From NCBI RefSeq assembly GCF_036053395.1, contig NZ_CP107942.1, forward strand, positions 9,642,001 through 9,706,000: a stretch of DNA of 64,000 nucleotides, given 5' to 3'. The notes beneath the pieces are model-generated. The model was not told the origin of the DNA and did no database searches. It saw nothing but the letters and a program-made list of their open reading frames with translations. The stretch is from Actinoplanes sp. NBC_00393. GTDB taxonomy: Bacteria; Actinomycetota; Actinomycetes; Mycobacteriales; Micromonosporaceae. The translations under genes were made by a program, and so were the position numbers. This document shows, piece after piece, positions 43,541 to 53,600 of this stretch (position 1 is its first letter; every line of letters starts with the position of its first letter).

Positions 43541-43725
43541 GCGGGGCCTTCCTCAACGTCGAATCGAGCCGTGAGTTCATACGCGGACTCTGTCTTTCCT
43601 TGGCAACCGCCTCCCGTAATCATGATTTCTTCCCTACGGTCTTGAATCAAGGATCCGCTGTCGCGTAGTCGTACGCCATGATCGGTTTCTTTCACGTCGT
43701 GAGTGTCGTCCGCGTCAGAAGTCAT
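43537..43725 (-). pseudogene. Third, 62-codon tniB fragment with intact Walker A
   Basis: The ATG at 43725 overlaps the tniA stop, and its own stop overlaps the second copy's start, both by 4 nt. After a different N-terminus (MTSDADDTHDVKETDHG), the sequence REEIMITGGGCQGKTESAYE reproduces the Walker A of tniB, then ARF, after which it ends in DVEEGPA. So only the P-loop segment remains. It looks like the oldest of three tandem duplicates. Whether the peptide is made or does anything is unknown. Confidence 0.8.
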
Positions 43726-46025
43726 GAAGCTTCCTCCGTTTCTCCTTCAAGCCATTCCTCGTCGGGTATGAGGAACAGGTTCCTTTTCTCCGATCCGCCC
43801 AGTCGCGTGCCCGGGGCCACGGGTTGCGGGGCAACGGCCCGTTGCCGGCGCAAAGCCCGTTCGGCGTCCAGCGAATCCTGCACCAGCTGGTCCTGTTCTT
43901 CCCAGCTGTGCTCGACGGCCGGCGCCCGCCGGGCTGTCGCCGGGTGCAACTCGAGACCGTCGGCATCGAGCGGCGAGGGCTGGGCTGGCATCGGCCGGTC
44001 TGCTGCGGCGGCAGCACCCTGATGGATCTCGCGGGAGCGCGCAAGCTTCTCCTTCTTCTTCAGCTGGCTACGCCACTCGCTTACCGGTGCATGGGTTTTG
44101 AGCAACTCCAAGAGCAGCGGTCGAAGTTCTGCATCCGTTTTCGGGACAATCCCCCGAGTCTTCGCGAGTTTCAGCATCTGATCGACCCGGGCATCGTTGA
44201 ACGCCGGAATGTGACCTGAAGCCGGTAGGCCAGTCCATCGCAACTCGTGCCACGCGTGAGTATCCGGATCCTGGAAGAAAACGGTGCGACGGTCCCGCGG
44301 ATCGTAACGAATGCGCCATTTCTTCCTGCCGTGCCGCCCGCCGCGCCTCGGAAGGTCCAGATGATCGAGGATAGGCCCCCAGTAGTACAGCTTCTTGACT
44401 TTGACGCCGCGCCCTTTTTGGATCTGCGTGTTACTGCTTGGAAGCAGCCGATAGAAGGTCTCCGGTTCTGGGATCTCCATGGCGAAGCCGCCCTGCGCCA
44501 TCGATGCGGCGAACAGGGTGTTCGGGCTCTGGTCACCCATCGGGTCCCACGAAGGGGCGTAGGAACCCAACCGCCGGTTTTGCCAGTCCTTCACGATCCA
44601 CGTTGCGATCAAGTGCTCAAGCTGCTGGATTGTCAACGCAGCGTCGCCTTCCGGGTCGATACCGCGGTCAGCGACGTCGGCACCGGTATAGCCAGGCAGC
44701 GCCTCGAACAGCAGGCTCTGAGCGGACTTGAACGCACGCTCGACGGCCTGCTTGTCAGTCGGCCGCAGTACCCGGGCCGGCAGGATGTTGCATTTCAGCA
44801 CATCCAGTGCTCTGACAAGGTCGTGGCTGCGATACGGTCCGCCGTGATCAGTCGTCACCGTTTCCGGTGTGAAGAACGGCAGCCCCGCGACCTTGTGGCC
44901 CGCGAACTGCGCGACCAGGTGCGCAGGAACGCCCGGATAGGGCCACTCCATGTCGTCGTCCCAGCCCGGCCGCATCGGTAGGGGCATGGTCATGTCACGC
45001 AGCACCATCGCCACGTCTACCGACTTCTCTGACGACAGCGTCAGCCGGAACGCCACCAGAGATCGCGTGTAGACATCCAAAGCCCAGGTCAGTCTGGCCC
45101 TGACCGGCTCCCGGGAGATCGGATCAATGACCATGACGGGAACCGGTGTGGTGTCCAACGCGACCACCTGACCGGGCCGGTACACCACGACATGCTGCTT
45201 GCGCTCTGGCGACATGTGACCCTCGAGCGCAGCCGCCGACACCGCATACCGCTGCCGTGATCCACCCGGGCCGAACCATTCCTTCCATAAGCCGCGCAAC
45301 GTGCTGTTACTCGGTACCTTCACCGGGGCAGCGCCGGGCTCGGCGGTCTCAGCAAGATACTGATGGACCCAAAGGAACTTGGTTTCCATGCTCACTTTTG
45401 AGCGAACCAAGCTCTCTTCGTAAGCCGCGTAAATCGCCTCTCGGACCCGTTCGTCTAGGCGATAGTGACCGCAACGCTCACGGAGCCAACGGTTATCGGC
45501 GCAGCCCATGATCCCGCGTTCATCGAGAAGCTTTTCCCGCCTCTTCAACGTCCGAAAGCTTGCCTTCTGCAGCCCCAGCAGCGACGTATTTAGTCGGTCC
45601 AGCCTCTCCAACTCGGCCTCCTTGGCGCGACGCCGCGCCTCCAGGGAGGGCGTTACCGCCGGGTCGTATTCGGCTTTCGGTTCTCCTTCCAGAGCCTGAA
45701 GCGGATCTCCGCTGCGATACCCGGTCCGCAGTTCGTTGATGTGGGCAACGCGCAAGAGGGTCAGATCCCGCTGGCGCGGAGTAAGGTCGTCGAAGTCAGC
45801 CGGCTGACGGCCACGATCGGCGGGCAGCGGCGACGAACGGCTCGACTGCCGGCAGCGCGGATCATTCAGGAGGTCCCGCACGTGCGCCAGCCGGACCTCT
45901 CCGTCAGCCGACTGCAGCGTCACACGGCTGTACTGCGGCTCGAGCTTCACGACAGACCAGTGCGTCCCGTCACGGACAATCACGGAGCGCAGCGAGAGGT
46001 CCAGCTTGGGTTGCAACCTCAACAT
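43722..46025 (-). CDS. tniA: TniA/TnsB-family DDE transposase
   Basis: ATG 46025 follows GGAG and overlaps the tnsA stop by 7 nt; an upstream start at 46046 is possible. The 767-residue protein has N-terminal DNA-binding helices (DDLTPRQRDLTLLRVAHINE). The integrase catalytic core has acidic residues in VVALDTTPVPVMV, TVTTDHGGPYRSHD and DKQAVERAFKSAQ. A Mu-transposase-type C-terminal beta-barrel follows (KKLYYWGPILDHLDLPRRG), and then a charged tail that in relatives contacts TniB/TnsC. It cuts and joins the element's 3' ends. The frame is intact. Confidence 0.93.
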   Translation of the reverse strand: MLRLQPKLDLSLRSVIVRDGTHWSVVKLEPQYSRVTLQSADGEVRLAHVRDLLNDPRCRQSSRSSPLPADRGRQPADFDDLTPRQRDLTLLRVAHINELRTGYRSGDPLQALEGEPKAEYDPAVTPSLEARRRAKEAELERLDRLNTSLLGLQKASFRTLKRREKLLDERGIMGCADNRWLRERCGHYRLDERVREAIYAAYEESLVRSKVSMETKFLWVHQYLAETAEPGAAPVKVPSNSTLRGLWKEWFGPGGSRQRYAVSAAALEGHMSPERKQHVVVYRPGQVVALDTTPVPVMVIDPISREPVRARLTWALDVYTRSLVAFRLTLSSEKSVDVAMVLRDMTMPLPMRPGWDDDMEWPYPGVPAHLVAQFAGHKVAGLPFFTPETVTTDHGGPYRSHDLVRALDVLKCNILPARVLRPTDKQAVERAFKSAQSLLFEALPGYTGADVADRGIDPEGDAALTIQQLEHLIATWIVKDWQNRRLGSYAPSWDPMGDQSPNTLFAASMAQGGFAMEIPEPETFYRLLPSSNTQIQKGRGVKVKKLYYWGPILDHLDLPRRGGRHGRKKWRIRYDPRDRRTVFFQDPDTHAWHELRWTGLPASGHIPAFNDARVDQMLKLAKTRGIVPKTDAELRPLLLELLKTHAPVSEWRSQLKKKEKLARSREIHQGAAAAADRPMPAQPSPLDADGLELHPATARRAPAVEHSWEEQDQLVQDSLDAERALRRQRAVAPQPVAPGTRLGGSEKRNLFLIPDEEWLEGETEEAS

Positions 46026-46885
46026 GAGCCGACTCCAGCGGCCCACACGAGCGAAGCGTCACCCAGTGGCTGGCTCATATCGATGACCGCCCGGCGATGC
46101 CACAGCAGATGCGTCAAGTGAGTCCGGGCGATCGCCGGCACCGATGTTGCCTCGACGATCTCGTCGAACCGCCGCGGCACAGAACGCAGCTGTGCAAGAA
46201 CCTGGTCCGACATTCCTAACGGATCGGTCATTGGCCGGTATCGGGCACGCATTTCGCTCAAGTTCGCGACCACGTGCGGTCTCCAGCCTGCGACAACCGC
46301 GTACCGCCACCCCAGTGCGAACGCCACCTCGGCGGCTGCCGCAAACTTCACCCTATCCTTGTCACGGATTAGGGCGGCCGGTCGGACGTCGAAGAGAACC
46401 ATCCCCGCAGCGGTGTACGCCAGATAGTCCGGGATGTGCTCTTGCTGTCCCGAGGTTGTCGAAAAACGCAGCCGCATGGGCTGCGACTGCACCTCGTCCA
46501 GGTCGCCCGCGAAGTCCAAGGCATGCAGCAACATCAACTCTTCCAACGATTCGTACCCGTGCCGACGCCCCGTGGATAGCAGGAACTCCACCCCAGCCCG
46601 GCTCGGCTGAGCGAAGCTGAAGTTGAAGGCCCTCACCGGTTCACAACCACGCGCAGGCATCGATACCAGGCCGTGGACAGTGCTGGTGATCTTCTGCCCG
46701 GTGTACTTCCAGACCGCTGTCCATCGGCGTGTCCAGTCGGAGCCGATGTCCAGCTCTGCCCGTGCTTCCTCCGTCACATGATCAAGGATCGTCAGGGCTC
46801 TCCACCCGCAGGTGTGAGACCAGATTGGTGACGCACCAGTGGCATCAACCTTGTGACGGCCGGTCCGCCCGATCTCAGCTGACAT
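46019..46885 (-). CDS. tnsA: TnsA-like endonuclease subunit
   Basis: The 288-residue protein (ATG 46885, weak ribosome site) has the TnsA N-terminal nuclease fold: RAGVEFLLSTGRRHGYESLE with Glu115/Glu116, EHIPDYLAY with Asp153, and GMVLFDVRP with Asp166 and Arg168. In E. coli TnsA the last motif is Q-x-K (Gln130, Lys132), so the lysine is replaced by arginine here; related actinobacterial TnsA-like proteins may share this. The C-terminal part has helices for contact with the transposase. With TnsA active, transposition is cut-and-paste; if not, cointegrates form. It is the first gene of the operon. Confidence 0.85.
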   Translation of the reverse strand: MSAEIGRTGRHKVDATGASPIWSHTCGWRALTILDHVTEEARAELDIGSDWTRRWTAVWKYTGQKITSTVHGLVSMPARGCEPVRAFNFSFAQPSRAGVEFLLSTGRRHGYESLEELMLLHALDFAGDLDEVQSQPMRLRFSTTSGQQEHIPDYLAYTAAGMVLFDVRPAALIRDKDRVKFAAAAEVAFALGWRYAVVAGWRPHVVANLSEMRARYRPMTDPLGMSDQVLAQLRSVPRRFDEIVEATSVPAIARTHLTHLLWHRRAVIDMSQPLGDASLVWAAGVGSC

Positions 46886-46905
46886 AGACGCATGGAAGGC
46901 TGTCC

Positions 46906-46965
46906 GTGTCGCAATGTCTAATGCGACACGCCGTCACATCGGAACCTGTCACAAACTTGTGTGAC
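46906..46965. promoter_or_regulatory. Inverted repeats upstream of tnsA (operator or transposase sites)
   Basis: GTGTCGCA-N8-TGCGACAC (46906-46929) is a perfect 8-bp inverted repeat, and GTCACA-N6-TGTGAC (46948-46965) a perfect 6-bp one. Both begin 20-60 bp before tnsA. TGTCR-type repeats are typical of Tn7/Tn5053-like ends, so these may be TniA-binding sites, an operator for the operon, or both. Confidence 0.5.
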
Positions 46966-47633
46966 CGTCGCAGGCCCCGCCGGTGTCGGCCGGCCGGGTC
47001 GTGGCGATCGACCTGGAGCAAGATCAGCCGAAATGGGGACCTTAACCATGGTCGCGCCTGTACTTCGCATGCGACTGGCCCATCGCCGAACGGCGCGTGG
47101 TGGTCGTCCGGGGTGCGACTGCGACGGGCAGGCGTGGGCGTCGGTCACGCGATGGGCCGGCGTGTGACACCCCGATACTCGCGCCACCCACCCGCACACC
47201 TACAAGCAAAGACATCGGGCACGGTTGTCAGTCCGCCCGTCGAGCGTGCACGCCTCCTCGCCTGGCGCGTTCGGCCAGCTCTTGAACCTCGGTGAGATCG
47301 CCGACGTCCTCGGCTGGATTCTTGACTATGTCTAGGCTGCCGCCGACCAGTTGCCTGTCCGGGCCCGGCCGGCGCGGCATCCGGCTGACCACCTTCGCCG
47401 ACACCCTCATCCTCGACCCTTACTCCGCGGATGCTCGACAGCGCCGCCCAAGGCAACGCCTCAACCAGCCACTGCACGACCATCGACAAAGTACGGCATC
47501 CGAATCGGCCAACTAAAACAAAAAGTCGCACGAGCAGCCGTCGGCGGAGTGACAGATCGGCGACAGATCTTGTCTATAGATGAATCGAAATGCTTCGCTT
47601 CGTGAGGTCAACTCACGGGGGAGGTCATTGATC
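46966..47633. other. Region between the transposition module and the RHS gene
   Basis: About 670 bp without a supported gene. It contains GTGTGACAC at 47162-47170 (a possible element terminus). Just before the RHS gene there is a direct repeat of GACAGATC (47550-47572). The RHS promoter and the GGGGAGG ribosome site lie at its right end. Confidence 0.5.
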
Positions 47634-50600
47634 GTGTCGTTCGCCCATGGATTCGCCCGCGCCCGATGGCTCGCGGGCTTCACCGCAGTCCTGCTGGTCA
47701 CCACCCTGGCACCACCGGCCGACGTGCCGGCGCGCGCCGAGCCCGGCGACGTTCCCGAGGTCAGCGCCGGCCGGGCGCCCCAGCAACGGGGCGTGCCGGC
47801 GAACGCGGCGCCGGACGCCGCCGTCGCCGAGAAGGACCGCCCGCCGGTCGTGCCGCCGGGGGTGGACGCCGGCGGAGCGGCGCGCAAGGTCGGGAAGGCC
47901 GAGGTGGCCCGTGCCGCCGCAGCGGCGCCCGGTGAGGCCTTCAAGGACCTGCTGCTCCGGCCGGGCTTCGTGCTCGGCGACACCTCACTGGTGACGTACT
48001 TCAACCTGGCCGACGACACCTTCGACTCGTGGCGGGTGGACCTGTTCGACGCCGGGTCGCAGACCCGCCAGGAGTCCGTGGTGCTCAACCGCGACCAGCT
48101 CGCGGACAGCAAGTGTGAGTCGCCGCGCACCTACTGCAAGTCGCTCGGCGCCGCCGAGGGCTGGCAGCTCGACGCGGAGAAGAAGTACTTCGTCACGATC
48201 ACCGCGATCTACCCGGACGGCGAGGTGCCGTCGGAGAACTCGGAAGAGGCGCAGCCGCGGACCACGATCGACCCGCCGGCGCTGCCGAACCGGCAGGCGG
48301 CCGGCTGCGGGTGCAGCGCGGCGCTCGGCGCGACCGGGGCCGGCCAGGCCATCCGCGCGATCGGGGTGAACACCGGCACCGGCGCCTTCACCCGGATCGA
48401 GCAGGACCTGGGGATGTCGTCGTTCGCCATCCCGTTCGCCTCGGGTCGTGCGTACTCCTCGCTCAACACCGGACCGTCGGCTCTCGGCCCGGGCTGGGCC
48501 TGGGTGTACGACATGCGCATCACCCCCTCCGAGACCGGCGCCTCAGTCCGTGCCGAGGACGGCTCGGACGTGGTCTACACCCTCAACGGCGACTCCTACC
48601 AGCGGCCGCCGGGCGTGACCTCCACGCTGCGCCGGGCCGGTGACGGCTGGGAGCTGGTCACCCGCAACAACATCGTCTACGCGTTCGACGCCCAGGGCCG
48701 GCTCGCCTCGATCCTCAACCCGCGCCAGGTCGGGCTCCGGTTCACGCACACCGACACCCTGATCACGGTGACCGACCCGTCGGGTCGCAAGGCGCTGGTC
48801 AAGCTGGCCGGCGGCCTGATCCAGTCGGTGTCGCTGCCGGACCAGCGCAAGGTGGAGTTCTTCTACACCAGCGGCCTGCTGACCAAGGTGAAGGACGCGG
48901 CGGGCGAGCTCTGGCAGTACCGCTACGACGCCTCGGCCCGGCTCACCCAGGTGGTCGACCCGCTCAAGGTGGTCGCGCTGACCAACGAGTACGGCGCCGA
49001 CGGCCGGATGGCCCGCCAGCTGGACGCGCTCGGGGCGCCGACGACCTTCGAGTGGAACGCGGGCAAGCAGGAGTCCCGGACCACCGACGCGGACGACGTC
49101 GTGGTCTGGGACGGCTACCAGAGCAACGTCCTGATCTTCTCGCAGCGCGGCAACGGCGACACCAGCAGCCATCGCTACGACGGCACGCTGAACCGCAACC
49201 TCGTCGTCAACGGCAACCAGAACCAGCACGAGTCGCGGTACGACGCGGCCGGCAACCTGGTCGAGCACTACGCGCCCGGCCGCCGGTTCAGCGAGAAGAC
49301 CCAGTACGACGCGCGCAACAACCCGACCACCCACGTCGACGCCGAGGGCCAGACGTGGAAGGACGAGTACAACGAGTTCGACGAGCTGGTGAAGAGCACC
49401 GACCCGGAGAACCACTCGATCACCTACACCTACGACGACCGCGGTCTGGTCACGACCGTCACCGACCAGCGCGGCAAGGTGTCCCGGGCGGAGAACATCC
49501 CGGCGGGTGAGCAGAACGCCGGTCTGCTGCGGGCGGCGATCTCGCCGGAGGGGCGGCGCACCGAGTACGGCTACGACAAGGTCGGCCGGCAGATCGCGGT
49601 CACCGACCCGCGCGGCACCGTGGCCGGGGCGAAACCGCAGAACTACACCACCCGGACCACGTACGACGAACTCGACCGGGTCGTCGCCGTGCTGGCCCCG
49701 ACCAAGAAGAACCCGGACCGGGCCGAGTACGACGCGGCCGGCCGGCTCCGCAAGTCGACCACCGCGGGTGGGCTGAGCACCACTTACGCGTACCTGAACA
49801 ACGGTCTGCTCCGGGCGGTCAACGAGCCGCGCCGCACGCTGCTGCACACCTACACCGCGGCGGGCCGCCGGCTGACCGCGGCGATCGACATGAAGCACCA
49901 GCCGGACCTGGTGACCAGCTGGGCGTACAACGCCAAGGGCCTGGTCGAGTCGACCACCTCGCCGCGCGGCAACCTGCCCGGGGCGAACAGGGCCGACTTC
50001 ACCACCTCGTACAAGTACGACCGCAACGACAACATGATCCAGATCCGGCGGCCGTACCCGAACGGGCAGGTCGTGGTCCGCGACATCAAGGTCGACGACC
50101 TGGACCGCACGGTCGAGAAGACCGACGAGTTCGGCGCGGTGTCCAAATTCGACCGGAACAACGCCGGGCAGGTCAGCGGCACCACCGACAACCTGGGCCG
50201 CACCACCGCGATGTCGTATGACAAGACCGGACGGCAGACCGGGATCACCGACGCGGCCGGCAACCAGACCCGCACCGAGTACGACGCGGCCGGCAACAAG
50301 ATCAAGTCGATCTCGGCGACCGGTGGCATCACCACCTACGAGTACACCGACGACGGGTTCCTGTCGGCGCTCACCGAACCGCGGGGCAACGTCGAGGGCG
50401 CCGAGAAGGAGCGCTTCACCGCGCACTTCGAGTACGACCTCGCCGGCAACCAGGTCCGCGGCATCGACGCGCTCGACAACGTCACCACGACGAAGTACGA
50501 CGCGCTGAACCGGACCGTGTCGAGCACCGACGCGAACGGCAACACCACGCACTACACCTACAACGAGGACGACCAGCCGTACACGGTGACCGCGCCGGAC

Positions 50601-53600
50601 GTCCGGTTCGACAGCGACGACCCGGACGAGGACTCGACGGTCTACTCGTACGGCGAGGACGGCTACCTGGCGTCGGTCCGCGACCCGCGCGGCAACCGCA
50701 CGTCACTGTCCTATGACGAGGCCGGGCGTCTGGTCCGCAGCACCGACCCGCTCGGGCGCAGCACCTACGCGACCTACGACGCGGACAGCAACCGGACCCA
50801 GACGATCACGCTCGGCGACGACGAGGAGCTCGACGACCTCAGCGCCAAGGAACGCGGCAAGCGTACGACCGTCGACGCGTACGACATCGTCGGCCGTCTG
50901 GAGACCCGCACCCTCGGCACCGAGGGGCCGGTCTACCAGTACCGCTACGACGGCAAGGACCGGGTCACCTCGTACGGCGACCCGACCGGTGTCCGCGAGG
51001 TGGTCTACGACGACGAGGACCAGATCAAGACGGTCACCCGTAGGACGACAGGCCGTCCCGACGAGGTCTTCGGCTACGACTACGACAACCGGGGCAACGT
51101 CACCAGCCGGCAGTACCCGGACGGCACCACCGTCTCGTACGGCTACGACAAGGCCAGCCGGATCACCGCACTCACCACGCAGGGCGGTGCGGCCGGATCC
51201 GCCGCCACGACCTGGAGCTTCGGCTACGACGTGGCCGGCCGCCGGACCAGCACCACACTGCCCGCGCCGACCGGCCTGACCGAGAACCGCACCTACGACG
51301 ACGCCGGCCGGCTCACCTCGATCGGCACCGAACGCACCGGCGAACCGGTGCCCGGCGTGCAGGACCCGATCTCCAAGTACGAGCTCACGCTGGACAAGGT
51401 CGGCAACCCGAGCCGGGTGGTCACCACCCGCGGCGGCGTCGCCGAGTCGGTGGCGTACGCCTACGACGAGGCCAACCGGGTCACGTCGGCCTGCTACGCG
51501 GTGACCACGTGCACCGACAAGACGGCGAAGCCGGCCGGCCGGATCGACTACAAGTACGACCTGGTCGGCAACCGGACCAGCATGAAACGGACCGGAACCG
51601 CCGGCAACGACGTCACCGAGTACGAGTACGACGACGCCGACCAACTCGTCGAGGAGGAGGTCGAAGGTCCCGGCCACGAGCGGGAGACCGAGTACGCCTA
51701 CGACGCCCGCGGCAACCAGATCAAGGCGGGCGGCGACCGGTTCGCGTACAACCTGGACAACACGCTGGCCAAGGCGACGCTGGCCTCGGGGCAGAGCACG
51801 ACGTTCGCGTACGACGCCACCGGCCTGCGACTGGCGTCGACCACGACGGTCGGGGCGAAGTCCGAGACTCAGCGCTGGTCCTGGGACGTGGCCGGCACAC
51901 TCCCGCAGATCGCCCTCGACGTGGTCGAGAACGCGGCGGGGGAGACGGTCGAGAAACGCGGCTTCAACTACGGGCCGGACGACGAACCCCTCGCCCTGCT
52001 GGATCCGGCCAGCGGGGTGCACCCGTACACCCACGACTGGCTGGGCGGCATCGCCAACATGCTGTCGCCCACCGGCACCATCGAGAAGGGGTACGACTAC
52101 GACCCGTTCGGCAATCCGCGGGTCGGGCCCACCCTGGCCGGGCAGCAACTGCCGGACCAGGCGGTCGAGAACCCGATGCAGTACAGCGGGGCGTACCAGG
52201 ACTCCAGCTCCGGTGAGGGCAACTACTACCTGAGGGCCCGCAACTACGACCCGGGCACCGGCCGGTTCAGCAGCCGCGATCCGATGCCCACCTCGCAGGG
52301 CGCGACCTCGGCCTACACGTACGCCTCGAACAACCCGGTGGCGTACAGCGACCCGACCGGCATGGTCCCGGACGCCGGGCCGACCACCTCGGCCGGACCC
52401 ACGGTCGAGACCGGCCCGTCGCCGGAGGACATCGCCAAGGCGCACCAGATCCAGAGCAAGAGCACCCTGGACGTGATCCTCGAGGCCGGCGGCCAGATCC
52501 TGATGGAGTTCCTCGGGATCAACGACATCCTCAACTGCCTCAAGGGCGACCTGGTCGCCTGCGTCTCGATGGTCGTCGGCGCGCTTCCCTGGGGAAAGAT
52601 CTTCAAGGCCAAGAAGATCGCCGAGTCGATCTTCCGGGCCGGCAAGGCCGTGGTCACCTTCTTCCAGGAACTGAAGTGGGCCCGGGCCATCATCCAGGGC
52701 GCCGAGAAGGCAGCCGAAGCGGCGAAGGCGGCAGCAGCCGCAGCAGCCAAGGCGGCGGCGGAGAAAGCCGCGGCAGCCAAGGCAGCAGCCGAAGCGGCAG
52801 CCAAGAAAGCGGCGGCCGAAGCGGCAGCCAAGGCGAAAGCCATGGCCGCAAAGGCCAAGGCGAAGACGAAGCGACAGGCCGGGGACAGCGGCGGCGATGC
52901 GCCGTCCTGCCGGGTCGACGCGCCGCACAGCTTCGTCGCCGGCACCGCGGTCCTGCTCGCCGACGGCACCACCAAGCCGATCGAGGAGGTCGAGCCGGGC
53001 GACACCGTGCAGGCCGCCGACCCGGAGAGCGGTGAGACGGAGGCGCGGCAGGTCACCCACACCATCCGCACCGACGACGACAAGAAGTTCGTCGACGTGA
53101 CCGTCAAGGACGACGACGGCGAGCACACCATCACCACCACCGGCACCCACCCGTTCTGGTCGCAGACCCGCGGGGAATGGGTCGAGGCGGGCGACCTGCG
53201 GCAGGGCGAGATGCTGCGGACCTCGTCCGGCACCTGGGTGCAGCTCTCCGCGGTCGAGTCCTACCAGGACGGACGCCGCACCTACGACCTCACGGTCGAC
53301 GGGCTGCACACGTACCACGTGGCGGCCGGCTCCACCGCGGTCCTGGTCCACAACCGGACCTGCCCGCCCGACGCCGAAAGCATCGCCGACTGGGTCGACG
53401 AGGGCGCCGACCGGCGGCTCGGCCCGACCGGAACCCCCGCCCAGCAACGCGCCTACCAGTACGAATCCGGCGCCTACGGTGCCCGTTCCAACGCACAGAC
53501 CGGACGCGCCCAGGTTCCGCGGCTCTCCATGCCCGGCCGCGACGGAGACGTCACCGCCAAGTTCGACGGCGTCAACGGGAACGAGATCATCGACCGGAAG

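Larger units (their letters stand above)
39736..47170 (-). mobile_element. Tn7/Tn5053-like transposition module
   Basis: Six overlapping minus-strand genes, tnsA-tniA-tniB fragment-tniB degenerate-tniB-tniQ, make a Tn7-like machine: endonuclease, DDE transposase, AAA+ regulator and target selector. The stretch around 42.5-43.7 kb is richer in A+T than the flanks. In Tn7 the tnsA gene lies by the right end; inverted repeats at 46906-46965 and a GTGTGACAC at 47162-47170 may be transposase sites. The right limit given is approximate. I could not find a matching left end, so which genes to the left are cargo is unknown. Confidence 0.8.
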
